DNA from: Arthrobacter rhombi
GTDB taxonomy: Bacteria; Actinomycetota; Actinomycetes; Actinomycetales; Micrococcaceae
Assembly (NCBI RefSeq): GCF_900163545.1
Contig: NZ_FUHW01000007.1
Location: 23,235-87,234 of the forward strand
Direction: 5' to 3'
DNA length: 64,000 nucleotides
A program made the translations under genes and the position numbers. Positions 25,042 to 34,607 of this stretch are shown here, piece after piece. Within the stretch, counting starts at the first letter, position 1. Every line of letters begins with the position of its first letter. Under the pieces are notes generated by a model that saw nothing but the letters and a program-made list of their open reading frames with translations, had not been told where the DNA came from and ran no database searches.

Positions 25042-26211
25042 ATGGGCTCGACACCACGCACCATCCGTATCGCCATGAACGGCATTACCGGCCGGATGGG
25101 CTACCGCCAGCACCTGCTGCGATCCATCCTGCCGATCCGCGACGCCGGAGGCTTCACCCTGGCCGATGGCAGCCGCGTCCAGGTCGAGCCGATCCTCATC
25201 GGGCGCAACGAAGCCAAGGTCCGCGAACTTGCAGAACTGCATGGGGTAGCCGAATGGAGCACCGATCTGGACGCGGTCATCAACGACCCGACCGTCGACG
25301 TCGTCTTCGACGCCTCGATGACCAGCCTGCGCGCCGCGACGCTGAAGAAGGCCATGCAGGCCGGCAAACACATCTTCACCGAGAAGCCCACCGCCGAAAC
25401 CCTCGACGAAGCCATCGAGCTCGCCCGCATCGGCACCGAGTCCGGGGTGACCGCCGGCGTCGTGCATGACAAGCTCTACCTGCCCGGGCTGGTGAAGCTG
25501 CGCCGCCTCGTCGATGAGGGATTCTTTGGCCGCATCCTGTCCATCCGCGGCGAATTCGGCTACTGGGTCTTCGAAGGCGATGTGCAGTCGGCGCAGCGTC
25601 CGTCCTGGAACTACCGCAAGGAAGACGGCGGGGGCATGACCACCGACATGTTCTGCCATTGGAACTACGTCCTCGAGGGGATCATCGGGAAGGTCAAAAG
25701 CGTCAACGCCAAGACCGCCACCCACATCCCGGCCCGCTGGGACGAGCAGGACCAGGAATACGTCGCGACCGCCGATGACGCCTCCTACGGCATCTTCGAA
25801 CTCGAGACCCCCGCCGGCGACGAGGTCGTCGGGCAGATCAACTCCTCCTGGGCCGTGCGGGTCTACCGCGACGAACTCGTCGAATTCCAGATCGATGGAA
25901 CCCTCGGCTCGGCAGTGGCCGGCCTGAATAAGTGCGTCGCCCAGCAGCGCGCCCACACCCCCAAGCCGGTCTGGAACCCCGACCTGCCGGTCACCGAATC
26001 CTTCCGCGACCAGTGGCAGGAAGTCCCGGCCAACGCCGAGCTGGACAACGGCTTCAAGCTGCAGTGGGAAGAGTTCCTGCGCGATATCGTCGCCGGACGT
26101 GAACACCGCTTCGGTTTGCTGTCCGCAGCACGCGGCGTCCAGCTCGCCGAACTGGGGCTGCAGTCCAATGACGAGCGCCGCACCATCGACATCCCGGAAA
26201 TCACGCTCTGA
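25042..26211 (+). CDS. Gfo/Idh/MocA family oxidoreductase
   Basis: 389 residues, cytoplasmic NAD(P)-linked dehydrogenase. A Rossmann start (RIAMNGITGRMGYRQHLL), TEKPTAETL in the usual lysine-bearing motif place, and a C-terminal domain with EDGGGMTTDMFCHWNY, where the active-site His is expected. AAAGAGG precedes ATG 25042. First of three overlapping genes (dehydrogenase, DUF993, isomerase) under two LacI-type operators. The trio suggests oxidation of a sugar followed by cleavage or isomerisation; the substrate is unknown. Confidence 0.9.
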   Translation: MGSTPRTIRIAMNGITGRMGYRQHLLRSILPIRDAGGFTLADGSRVQVEPILIGRNEAKVRELAELHGVAEWSTDLDAVINDPTVDVVFDASMTSLRAATLKKAMQAGKHIFTEKPTAETLDEAIELARIGTESGVTAGVVHDKLYLPGLVKLRRLVDEGFFGRILSIRGEFGYWVFEGDVQSAQRPSWNYRKEDGGGMTTDMFCHWNYVLEGIIGKVKSVNAKTATHIPARWDEQDQEYVATADDASYGIFELETPAGDEVVGQINSSWAVRVYRDELVEFQIDGTLGSAVAGLNKCVAQQRAHTPKPVWNPDLPVTESFRDQWQEVPANAELDNGFKLQWEEFLRDIVAGREHRFGLLSAARGVQLAELGLQSNDERRTIDIPEITL

Positions 26212-27425
26212 TGGCCTCGCTGATCCTTCCCGCTACCGGCGGTGGAACCCGAAGGCACCAGCTCGCCGAGGCGCGGACCTGGCTCAAACCCAGCACCCCG
26301 ATCACCTCCCGGCACGCCTACGCCGCGGCCCACGTCATCCCCGACGTGCGCGCCGAGAACGTGCCCGGCGCCCCGGCGCAACTGGACTGGGATACCACCC
26401 TGGCCTACCGCCACGAACTGTGGTCTTACGGCCTGGGTGTCGCCGATGCGATGGACACCGCCCAGCGCGGCATGGGTCTGGACTGGGCCGCGACCGGAGA
26501 ACTGATCCGCCGCAGTGCCGCCGAAGCCGCGGCAGTGGTCTCCTCAAAGGCCTCCGCCACCGCCGGCAAATCGGTGCGCGATCTGCTCGCCTGCGGCGCG
26601 GGAACCGACCAGCTGGACCTGGCCACCGTCCCCTCGGGCCCTGCCGGGCTGAACGTCGTGCTCGAGGCCTACCGCGAGCAGATGGCCCTGGTGGAGGAGG
26701 CCGGAGCGAAGACCATCCTGATGGCCTCCCGTGCGCTGGCCGCCGTGGCCACCGACGCCGAGGACTACCTGCACGTCTATTCGACGTTGCTGCGTGAGGC
26801 CAAGCAACCGGTGATCCTGCACTGGCTGGGCACCATGTTCGATCCGGCCTTGGCCGGCTACTGGGGCTCCGATGACGTCGCCACGGCGACCGATACGTTC
26901 TCCTCGCTGGTCAGCGGTCATGCGGAGAAGATCGACGGGGTCAAGGTCTCCCTGCTCGACGCCGGCCACGAGGTCGCACTACGGGCCTCACTGCCTGCAG
27001 GGGTCAGGCTCTACACCGGGGATGACTTCAACTATCCCGAACTCATCGACGGGGACGGCAGTCACCACTCCGATGCACTGCTGGGCATCTTCGCAGCCAT
27101 CTATCCGGCGGCCTCCGCAGCGCTGCAAAGCTACGACGCCGGTGATCCGGTGGCGGCACGAGCCACCCTGGACTCGACCCGGGAACTGGGAAAGCACATC
27201 TTTAGCGCCCCCACGTTCTACTACAAGACGGGCATTGCGTTCCTCTCGTGGATCAACGCGCAGCAGCCTGGCTTCCAGATGGTGGGCGGCCTGCATTCTG
27301 GCCGGTCGCTGATGCACCTGAGCCGGACGTTCGAACTCGCCGACGCCGCCGGGCTGCTCCTGGATCCTGAGCGCTCAGCGGCCCGGATGTCTACGTTCCT
27401 GCAAGCCAATGGGGTGGGCGCATGA
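26211..27425 (+). CDS. DUF993 family protein (dihydrodipicolinate synthase-like)
   Basis: 404 residues, cytoplasmic. The region HVIPDVRAENVPGAPAQLDW and the later KIDGVKVSLLDAGHE, YTGDDFNYPELI are recognisable as DUF993, a group usually described as related to dihydrodipicolinate synthase/N-acetylneuraminate lyase aldolases. The lysine in DGVKVSLLD is a good candidate for a Schiff-base residue. The ATG shares an A with the upstream TGA (TGATG) and the stop overlaps the next start (ATGA), so translation is coupled on both sides. An aldol cleavage of the keto sugar made by the upstream dehydrogenase is inferred. Confidence 0.8.
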   Translation: MASLILPATGGGTRRHQLAEARTWLKPSTPITSRHAYAAAHVIPDVRAENVPGAPAQLDWDTTLAYRHELWSYGLGVADAMDTAQRGMGLDWAATGELIRRSAAEAAAVVSSKASATAGKSVRDLLACGAGTDQLDLATVPSGPAGLNVVLEAYREQMALVEEAGAKTILMASRALAAVATDAEDYLHVYSTLLREAKQPVILHWLGTMFDPALAGYWGSDDVATATDTFSSLVSGHAEKIDGVKVSLLDAGHEVALRASLPAGVRLYTGDDFNYPELIDGDGSHHSDALLGIFAAIYPAASAALQSYDAGDPVAARATLDSTRELGKHIFSAPTFYYKTGIAFLSWINAQQPGFQMVGGLHSGRSLMHLSRTFELADAAGLLLDPERSAARMSTFLQANGVGA

Positions 27426-28261
27426 GCGATTATTCGCGGTTGGCCCTGAACAGCGCCACCACCAAGAAGTGGACCCTGCCCGAGGTCGTGGACGGCTGCG
27501 TCCGCGCCGGCATCCCCGCGATCGGCCCCTGGCGGGACATCGTCGCGGACCACGGTCTCGCGGAATCGGCGCAGCTGATCCGCGACGCCGGCCTGAGGGT
27601 CTCCTCGCTGTGCCGGGGAGGATTCCTGACGGCAGCCGATGCCGAAGGCCAGGCCGCGGCGCTGGCCGATAACCGCGCGGCAATCGAAGAGGCCGTGGCG
27701 CTGGGCACCACCGAGTTGTTCCTGGTGGTCGGCGGTCTAGCCCCGGGGGAGAAGGACGTCATCGCGGCCCGCCAACGCGTGGCCGACCGCCTGAAGGACT
27801 TGGTGCCTTTCGCCGTCGAACACGGGGTGCGACTGGTCCTTGAACCGCTACATCCGATGTATGCGGCAGACCGGGCCCTGATCTCCACGCTAGGCCAATC
27901 CCTGGACCTGGCGGCACCCTACGATCCGGCAGCCGTCGGCGTCGCCGTGGACACCTTCCACGTCTGGTGGGACCCTGATCTGAAGGCGCAGATTGAGCGG
28001 GCCGGCCGCGAACAGCGGATCGCCTCCTACCAAATCTGCGATTTCAACCTGCCCATCGCCGCCGACGCACTGCTCTCCCGCGGCATGATGGGCGACGGGG
28101 TCATCGACTTCGCCACCATCGGCTCCTGGGTCCGCGATGCCGGCTACACCGGTGACATCGAGGTGGAGATCTTCAACCAGCAGATCTGGGATGCCGACGG
28201 CCACGAGGTGCTGGCCACCGTGAAGGAACGCTACGCCGAACTGGTGCTGCCTTTCGCCTAG
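27422..28261 (+). CDS. Sugar phosphate isomerase/epimerase family protein
   Basis: 279 residues, xylose-isomerase-like TIM barrel: AGIPAIGPWRDI, VSSLCRGGFL, LVLEPLHPMYAADRA, VGVAVDTFHVWWDP, and GYTGDIEVEIFNQQIW near the end. The Glu in LVLEPLHP, Asp in VAVDTFHVWWDP and Glu in IEVEIF suit the family's metal site. ATGA overlap with DUF993 makes it the last gene of the operon; a hairpin follows at 28341-28368. It may isomerise or epimerise the keto intermediate before the DUF993 step. Confidence 0.87.
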   Translation: MSDYSRLALNSATTKKWTLPEVVDGCVRAGIPAIGPWRDIVADHGLAESAQLIRDAGLRVSSLCRGGFLTAADAEGQAAALADNRAAIEEAVALGTTELFLVVGGLAPGEKDVIAARQRVADRLKDLVPFAVEHGVRLVLEPLHPMYAADRALISTLGQSLDLAAPYDPAAVGVAVDTFHVWWDPDLKAQIERAGREQRIASYQICDFNLPIAADALLSRGMMGDGVIDFATIGSWVRDAGYTGDIEVEIFNQQIWDADGHEVLATVKERYAELVLPFA

Positions 28262-28340
28262 CCCACGGTGGCTGACCTGCGACCCGCGAGCGTGATGGTT
28301 CCGGTTCCCCTTGAGCCGCGTCCGCGCCGATCAGCTCTTC

Positions 28341-28368
28341 GAAGGCCGCTCCCGCGGGGGCGGCCTTC
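28341..28368 (+). terminator. Terminator after the DUF993 operon
   Basis: Perfect 9-bp arms GAAGGCCGC (28341-28349) and GCGGCCTTC (28360-28368), 10-base loop, followed by a short T-containing stretch. Together with the nar promoter sites it explains most of the 327-base gap 28262-28588. Confidence 0.75.
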
Positions 28369-28445
28369 GTCGTTCCCTCCGCGGGCCGGAACCTGAGAGC
28401 GTGAAGAATTTCCCCTGTCACCTGCAGTTTTGTTGATTGCGACTA

Positions 28446-28479
28446 TGTGATGGTGGTCTCATTTTTTCCCTGCTACTGT
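28446..28479 (+). promoter_or_regulatory. Candidate nar promoter with CRP/GlxR-like site
   Basis: TGTGA-n6-TCTCA (28446-28461) differs at one base from the TGTGA-n6-TCACA consensus of CRP/GlxR-family regulators. It is followed by an extended -10 candidate TGCTACTGT (28471-28479). Spacing would place the site over the -35 region. No good FNR-type TTGAT-n4-ATCAA box is seen. Confidence 0.4.
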
Positions 28480-28541
28480 GAGTTTCATCGACGCGGGGTC
28501 TTTGATTCCACCGGCTTCGGAAACCCCCTGTCCGAGGAGGC

Positions 28542-28565
28542 ATACGGCCTCATGGCGGGCCGTAT
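28542..28565 (+). promoter_or_regulatory. Leader inverted repeat upstream of narG
   Basis: ATACGGCC (28542-28549) and GGCCGTAT (28558-28565), loop of eight bases, 12 bases before the GGGAGGG ribosome-binding site. It may be an operator or a hairpin in the leader. Confidence 0.45.
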
Positions 28566-28588
28566 ACGGCGAATGCGGGAGGGCCGAC

Positions 28589-31500
28589 ATGAGCACGACC
28601 ATGAATAGCGGACTACAAGATGCGCTGATCAGGACCCGGAGGTTTTTCAAACCGAAGGAAGTCGTCTCGCCCGATGGGCGCACGCTACTCAAGGTCGGTG
28701 GTCGGTCCGGTGATTCCTTCTACCGGGATCGTTGGAGCCACGACAAGGTGGTCAGATCGACCCACGGGGTGAACTGCACGGGGTCGTGCTCCTGGAATGT
28801 CTACGTCAAGGACGGCATCATCACCTGGGAAACCCAGGCCACCGATTACCCCACCACCGGCCCCGATAAGCCGGAATACGAGCCGCGCGGTTGCCCGCGC
28901 GGCGCTTCTTTTTCCTGGTACACCTATTCGCCAACCCGAACCCGCTACCCATACATCCGCGGCGTCCTGCTGGAGATGTACCGGGAGGCCAAAGCCCGGC
29001 TGAAGGACCCGGTCCTGGCGTGGGCCGATCTGACCGAGGACCCGGAGCGGGCCGTGAAGTATAAGAGCGCCCGGGGCAAGGGCGGTCTGGTGCGCGCGTC
29101 ATGGGACGAAGCGGTCGAGATCGTCGCGGCGGCTCATGTGCACACCATCCGCAAATACGGTCCCGACCGAGTGGCAGGGTTCTCGCCCATCCCGGCCATG
29201 TCGATGGTCTCGCACTCCTCAGGTGCCCGGTTCGTGAACCTCATCGGCGGGTCCATGCTCAGCTTCTACGACTGGTACGCCGATATGCCGGTCGCTTCCC
29301 CCCAGGTTTTCGGCGACCAGACCGACGTACCCGAATCCGGGGACTGGTGGGATGCCGGCTACCTGGTCATCTGGGGCACCAACGTCCCGGTGACGCGGAC
29401 CCCCGATGCCCACTGGATGATCGAAGCCCGCTACCGGGGACAAAAAGTGGTTGTCGTTTCCCCCGACTTCGCCGACAGCACCAAATTCGCCGATGAATGG
29501 ATGCCCGCCGAACCGGGAACCGACGGTGCCTTGGCCATGGCCATGGGGCACGTCATCCTCAAGGAATTCCACGTGGACCGGCAGACCCCCTACTTCACCC
29601 AGTACGTGAAGAAGTACACCGACCTGCCGTTCCTGGTCACCCTCGACGAAGCGCAGGACGCCGACGGAGAACGGATGTTTACTGCCGGCAAGTTCCTGAC
29701 CGCCGCCGACCTGGACGGAGAGATCGAGCCGGAGGCTGAGAACCCCGAATTCAAGACGGTCCTGGTTGATGCGGCCACCGACCGCCTGGTGGTGCCCCCG
29801 GGCACCCTCGGGCACCGCTACGGCGAAACCGGTGAGGGCAAATGGAACCTGGACCTCGGGGATATCGACCCCAAGCTGACCCTGATCGATGGTGCCGACG
29901 AAAACGTCTCCATCGACATGCCACGCTTCGACGCCGGCCAGGGCAATATCGGTGTCATCCGCCGCGGCGTCCCGGCCCGTCGAGTGGCCGGACGGCTGGT
30001 TACCACGGTCTTTGACCTGATGCTGGCCCAATATGGTGTGGGGCGCCCCGGGCTGCCGGGGGAGTGGCCCACGGGCTACGACGACGCCGAATCGCCGAAC
30101 ACCCCCGCCTGGCAGGCCAATATCACCGGCGTCACGGCCGAGGCCTGCGAACGCATCGGTCGGGAATTCGCGCAGAACGCCGAGGATTCCAAGGGCCGCT
30201 CGATGATCCTGATGGGAGCCGGCACCAACCACTGGTTCCACTCGGACACCATCTACCGCACCTTCCTGACCTTGACGACCGTCACCGGTTGCCAGGGCGT
30301 GAACGGTGGCGGCTGGGCGCACTACGTCGGACAGGAAAAGGTCCGTCCACTGACCGGATACAACCAACTCGCAAACGGACTGGACTGGCTGCGTCCTCCC
30401 CGCAACATGGTGCAGACGGCCTACTGGTACCTCCACACCGACCAGTTTCGCTATGACCAGTTCGGTGCCGATGCCCTGACCGCCCAAACCGGCAAGGGGC
30501 AGCTCGCCGGAAAGACGACGGCGGATATCATCGCCCAATCGGCACGGCTGGGCTGGATGCCTTCCTACCCGACCTTCGACCGCAACCCGCTGGTCATCGG
30601 GGCCCAGGCTCGGGAAAAGGGGCAGTCGGCCAAGGACTACGTGGTTGACGAGATCAAGGCGGGTCGGCTGAACTTCGCCGCCGAGGACCCGGATGCCCCC
30701 GATAACTACCCCCGGGTGCTCTCGCTGTGGCGCTCGAACCTGATCGGTTCCTCGGCCAAGGGCAACGAATACTTCCTGAACCACCTGCTCGGGGCCTCGC
30801 ACACCATCAGTGCCGAGGAGACCGCAGAACGCTTCCGCCCCAAGGACGTGAAGTGGCGGGAGAAGGCTCCGACGGGGAAACTCGACCTGCTCACCACGCT
30901 GGACTTCCGAATGACCAGCTCCACGCTGCACTCGGATATCGTGCTCCCGGCGGCCACCTGGTATGAGAAGTACGACCTGTCCACCACTGACATGCACCCG
31001 TTCGTGAACTCCTTCAACCCGGCCATCGCCCCGCCGTGGCAATCCCGTACGGACTGGGACGCCTGGCAGGAAATCTCCCGGGTGTTCAGCCGTCTGGCGG
31101 AACCGCACCTGGGCAAGCAGACCGACGTCGTCGCGGCGCCGCTGACCCATGACACCCCCGATGCGATGGTTTCCCCACATGGGAAGGTCAGGGACTGGAA
31201 ATACGGCGAATGTGAGCCCGAGCCCGGGGTCACCATGCCCAAGATCATCGAAGTCGAACGCGACTACACGAAGATCGGCGACATGATGCGCTCGATCGGA
31301 CCCCTGATGGACACGCTCGGGGCCACGACCAAGGGCATCACCTTTGACGTGAGCCGGGAAATCGAAGAACTAAAGATCAAGAACGGAACCGTGAGGGGAG
31401 GTGCGGGCCATGGGCGCCCCGACATCCTCAAGGACTACCAGGCCTGTGAGATGATCCTGACCCTCTCCGGCACCACCAACGGACATTTGGCGACCCAGGG

Positions 31501-32293
31501 TTTCAAAACGCTGGAAAAACGCACCGGCACCTTGCTGCACGACTTGTCCTCGGAGAACGAAGGCCACCGGGTGACGTTCGCCGATACACAAAACGGTCCG
31601 GCGCCGGTGATCACCTCACCCGAATGGTCAGGTTCTGAAACCGGCGGCCGGCGGTACTCCCCGTTCACCATCAACGTTGAACGGCTCAAACCGTGGCATA
31701 CCCTGACCGGCCGGATGCACTTTTATCTGGATCACGACTGGATGACCGAACTGGGGGAGGGATTGCCGATCTTCCGGCCACCGCTGGACATGACGGCGCT
31801 ATTCGATGAACCGGCCATCGGTTCCACCTCCTCCAAGGGCGTGTCCGTCAGATACCTGACCCCGCATAATAAGTGGTCCATCCACTCCGAATACCAGGAC
31901 AACCTGTTCATGCTCTCGCTGTTCAGGGGCGGCCCCGGAATCTGGATGAGTCCGCTGGATGCCGAGAAGATCGGTGTCAGGGACAACGAATGGATCGAGG
32001 CCGTCAACCGCAACGGCACCACCACCGCACGAGCCATCGTCTCGCACCGGATGCCCGAGGGCACCGTGTTCATGTATCACTCGCAGGACCGGCTGATCGA
32101 TATGCCCATCTCCGAGACCAGCGGCCAGCGCGGCGGCAACCACAACTCGCTGACCCGTCTGATGATCAAGCCCACACATATGATCGGCGGCTACGCCCAG
32201 CAGACCTACGCCTTCAACTACATGGGGCCGACGGGAAACCAACGCGACGAAGTCACGGTCATTCGTCGCCGCAACCAGGAGGTGACGTACTAG
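28589..32293 (+). CDS. narG: Respiratory nitrate reductase alpha subunit
   Basis: Molybdenum-bis-MGD subunit of the membrane-bound quinol:nitrate reductase, 1234 residues, facing the cytoplasm. The N-terminal iron-sulfur ligands His 59, Cys 63, Cys 67 and Cys 102 are present (HGVNCTGSC and RGCPRG), the NarG form with His in place of the first Cys. Other landmarks are the AGFSPIPAMSMVSHSSGARF and GEWPTGYDDAESPNTPAW regions. No Tat signal, as expected. ATG 28589 is chosen with GGGAGGG five bases before; the frame is open 37 codons further upstream but without a better site. First gene of narGHJI; its TAG overlaps the GTG of narH. Confidence 0.97.
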   Translation: MSTTMNSGLQDALIRTRRFFKPKEVVSPDGRTLLKVGGRSGDSFYRDRWSHDKVVRSTHGVNCTGSCSWNVYVKDGIITWETQATDYPTTGPDKPEYEPRGCPRGASFSWYTYSPTRTRYPYIRGVLLEMYREAKARLKDPVLAWADLTEDPERAVKYKSARGKGGLVRASWDEAVEIVAAAHVHTIRKYGPDRVAGFSPIPAMSMVSHSSGARFVNLIGGSMLSFYDWYADMPVASPQVFGDQTDVPESGDWWDAGYLVIWGTNVPVTRTPDAHWMIEARYRGQKVVVVSPDFADSTKFADEWMPAEPGTDGALAMAMGHVILKEFHVDRQTPYFTQYVKKYTDLPFLVTLDEAQDADGERMFTAGKFLTAADLDGEIEPEAENPEFKTVLVDAATDRLVVPPGTLGHRYGETGEGKWNLDLGDIDPKLTLIDGADENVSIDMPRFDAGQGNIGVIRRGVPARRVAGRLVTTVFDLMLAQYGVGRPGLPGEWPTGYDDAESPNTPAWQANITGVTAEACERIGREFAQNAEDSKGRSMILMGAGTNHWFHSDTIYRTFLTLTTVTGCQGVNGGGWAHYVGQEKVRPLTGYNQLANGLDWLRPPRNMVQTAYWYLHTDQFRYDQFGADALTAQTGKGQLAGKTTADIIAQSARLGWMPSYPTFDRNPLVIGAQAREKGQSAKDYVVDEIKAGRLNFAAEDPDAPDNYPRVLSLWRSNLIGSSAKGNEYFLNHLLGASHTISAEETAERFRPKDVKWREKAPTGKLDLLTTLDFRMTSSTLHSDIVLPAATWYEKYDLSTTDMHPFVNSFNPAIAPPWQSRTDWDAWQEISRVFSRLAEPHLGKQTDVVAAPLTHDTPDAMVSPHGKVRDWKYGECEPEPGVTMPKIIEVERDYTKIGDMMRSIGPLMDTLGATTKGITFDVSREIEELKIKNGTVRGGAGHGRPDILKDYQACEMILTLSGTTNGHLATQGFKTLEKRTGTLLHDLSSENEGHRVTFADTQNGPAPVITSPEWSGSETGGRRYSPFTINVERLKPWHTLTGRMHFYLDHDWMTELGEGLPIFRPPLDMTALFDEPAIGSTSSKGVSVRYLTPHNKWSIHSEYQDNLFMLSLFRGGPGIWMSPLDAEKIGVRDNEWIEAVNRNGTTTARAIVSHRMPEGTVFMYHSQDRLIDMPISETSGQRGGNHNSLTRLMIKPTHMIGGYAQQTYAFNYMGPTGNQRDEVTVIRRRNQEVTY

Positions 32294-33951
32294 TGCGTGT
32301 CATGGCCCAAATGGCAATGGTGATGAACCTCGATAAGTGCATCGGATGCCACACGTGTTCGGTCACGTGCAAGCAGGTCTGGACGAACCGCTCGGGAGCC
32401 GAGCACATCTGGTTCAACAACGTCGAAACCCGGCCCGGTCAGGGGTATCCACGCACCTACGAGGACCAGGAAAAGTGGAAAGGCGGCTGGACGCTGACCA
32501 AACGTGGTCGGCTCAAGCTCAAGGCTGGAGGCCGGCTGAAGAACCTGATGACCATCTTCGCCGCACCCAATCTGCCAGGCATCAAGGACTACTACGAGCC
32601 GTGGACCTACGACTACGAGAACCTGACCACGGCTCCCGCCCAGGACCATATGCCGGTGGCACGGCCCAAATCGTTACTCACCGGGCAGGACACCACCGTC
32701 ACGTGGTCGTCCAACTGGGACGACGACTTGGCAGGTTCGGTGGAGAACACGCATAACGACCCGATCCTGCAGAAGGTCGGGGACAAGATCAAATTCGAAT
32801 ATGAACAGACGTTCATGTTCTACCTGCCCCGCATCTGTGAACACTGTCTGAACCCCTCCTGCGTTTCCTCCTGCCCCACCGGCGCCATCTATAAGCGTGA
32901 AGAGGACGGTATCGTGCTGGTGGACCAGGATCGTTGCCGCGGTTGGCGGCAGTGCGTGGGTGGTTGCCCATATAAGAAGATGTACTTCAACCACAAGACC
33001 GGCAAGGTCGAGAAGTGTACGTTCTGCTATCCGCGCATCGAGATCGGCCAACCCACGATCTGCTCGGAAACCTGTGTTGGGCGCCTGCGCTACCTCGGCC
33101 TGATGCTCTACGACGCCGATCGCGTGCTCGAAGCCGCGTCGACCCCGGACGAGCACGGCCTATATGAAGCCCAACGCGAGGTGTTCCTGGATCCGAACGA
33201 TCCCGAGGTCATGCGCGAGGCGGCGCTGGCCGGGATTCCGGAGGACTGGATCGAGGCCGCCCAACGTTCTCCGATCTACGCGCTGATCAATAAGTACAAG
33301 GTGGCCCTGCCGTTGCACCCGGAGTACCGCACCATGCCGATGGTCTGGTACATCCCGCCGCTCTCACCGGTGGTGGACGCGGTCAGCGACACCGGCGAAG
33401 ACGCCGAAAAGCAGGACAACCTGTTCGCGGCCATCGACAAGCTCAGGATTCCCGTCGAATATCTCGCGGGTCTCTTCACGGCCGGGGACACCCAACCGGT
33501 GGATCTGGTGCTGCATAAGTTGGCGGCCATGCGCTCCTATATGCGCGATATCAACATGGGATGGGAACCCAAGGAGTCCATTGCCGAATCGGTGGGCATG
33601 ACCGGCCAGGAAATCCAGGACATGTACCGTCTGCTGGCCATCGCGAAATACGAAGAACGCTATGTCATCCCGTCAGCCCACTACGAAGACGCCCATAAAT
33701 TGGAGAACATCGCCACCGAGTGCTCGCTCGACGTCGACGGCGGTCCGGGCATGGGCGGCATGGACGGTTCTTTCGCCCAAGACCCAGATCAGGGCAAGGA
33801 TCCAGGCATCGGTTCCCCCGACGTACCGGGACGTCCCGAAGGAGTGCGGATCAATCTGTTGAACTGGGACGGTCAAGGCACACCCGAGGGCTTGTTCCCC
33901 GAAACACCGTCGGGTTCGGCGGCTTCCACGCAGGGAGGAACCTCGTCATGA
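32293..33951 (+). CDS. narH: Respiratory nitrate reductase beta subunit
   Basis: Electron-transfer subunit, 552 residues, cytoplasmic face. Four Cys clusters for Fe-S centres are visible: CIGCHTCSVTC (near the N-terminus), CEHCLNPSCVSSC, CRGWRQCVGGC (Trp in place of one Cys, as for the 3Fe-4S centre) and CTFCYPRIEIGQPTICSETC. The GTG start shares its G with the narG stop and follows an excellent AGGAGGTGA by seven bases. The C-terminal tail is Gly/Asp/Pro-rich. ATGA overlap with narJ. Confidence 0.97.
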   Translation: MRVMAQMAMVMNLDKCIGCHTCSVTCKQVWTNRSGAEHIWFNNVETRPGQGYPRTYEDQEKWKGGWTLTKRGRLKLKAGGRLKNLMTIFAAPNLPGIKDYYEPWTYDYENLTTAPAQDHMPVARPKSLLTGQDTTVTWSSNWDDDLAGSVENTHNDPILQKVGDKIKFEYEQTFMFYLPRICEHCLNPSCVSSCPTGAIYKREEDGIVLVDQDRCRGWRQCVGGCPYKKMYFNHKTGKVEKCTFCYPRIEIGQPTICSETCVGRLRYLGLMLYDADRVLEAASTPDEHGLYEAQREVFLDPNDPEVMREAALAGIPEDWIEAAQRSPIYALINKYKVALPLHPEYRTMPMVWYIPPLSPVVDAVSDTGEDAEKQDNLFAAIDKLRIPVEYLAGLFTAGDTQPVDLVLHKLAAMRSYMRDINMGWEPKESIAESVGMTGQEIQDMYRLLAIAKYEERYVIPSAHYEDAHKLENIATECSLDVDGGPGMGGMDGSFAQDPDQGKDPGIGSPDVPGRPEGVRINLLNWDGQGTPEGLFPETPSGSAASTQGGTSS

Positions 33952-34607
33952 CACCGCCCAAGGCCCCAGCACTCAAATATTCCGCCGAACAGCTCACCGG
34001 GATCTGGCAGTCAGCATCCATCCTGTTGGACTATCCCGATGAGGAACTGTTCTCGCGGCTGGAACTGCTCAGTGAAGTGGCCGCCGGCCTGCCCGCCAAG
34101 GTCGGTGCCGGCTTGCAGAAGACGATCCGTCATCTACAGCAGGGGACGCTGCGCGAGATCCAGAGTGAGTATGTCGACACCTTCGATACCCGCCGTCGGG
34201 GGTGTTTATTCCTGACCTATTTCTCCAATGGGGAGACCCGGAAGCGGGGCCTGGCGCTCCTGCGCATCAAACAGGTCTATGTGAAGGCCGGCCTGACGTT
34301 GACCGACGACCAGTTGCCAGACCACCTGTGCGTAGTTCTGGAATTCGGGGCCATGACCGACGTCAAGGCGGGGCTGAAGATCATCCTCGACAACCGGGCA
34401 GGCCTAGAGCTGCTGCGGATACATCTGCGGGAAGTGGAATCCCCGTGGTTCGGGGCCATCGATTCCGTGTGCGCCACCTTGCCAGCACTGAAGGGCAAGG
34501 ACCACGAAGCCGTGCAACGGCTGATCGCCGAGGGTCCCGAAGAAGAGGAAGTCGGCTTGGACACCTATGGAACGCCGGATCTGGCGCCGATGCCGGGAGG
34601 CATGTAA
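33948..34607 (+). CDS. narJ: Nitrate reductase assembly chaperone
   Basis: 219 residues of the NarJ/TorD-type family, needed to insert the molybdenum cofactor into NarG before membrane attachment; not part of the final enzyme. Visible family stretch YVDTFDTRRRGCLFLTYF followed by GETRKRG and LPDHLCVVLEF. ATG 33948 overlaps the narH stop, with GGGAGGAA upstream. Acidic C-terminus (EGPEEEEVG). Stop overlaps narI (TAATG). Confidence 0.95.
   Translation: MTPPKAPALKYSAEQLTGIWQSASILLDYPDEELFSRLELLSEVAAGLPAKVGAGLQKTIRHLQQGTLREIQSEYVDTFDTRRRGCLFLTYFSNGETRKRGLALLRIKQVYVKAGLTLTDDQLPDHLCVVLEFGAMTDVKAGLKIILDNRAGLELLRIHLREVESPWFGAIDSVCATLPALKGKDHEAVQRLIAEGPEEEEVGLDTYGTPDLAPMPGGM

Noticed and set aside
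29219..31180. Long open frame (653 codons) on the minus strand opposite narG
   Set aside because: It mirrors narG codon positions in high-GC DNA, has no start context and no recognisable domain.
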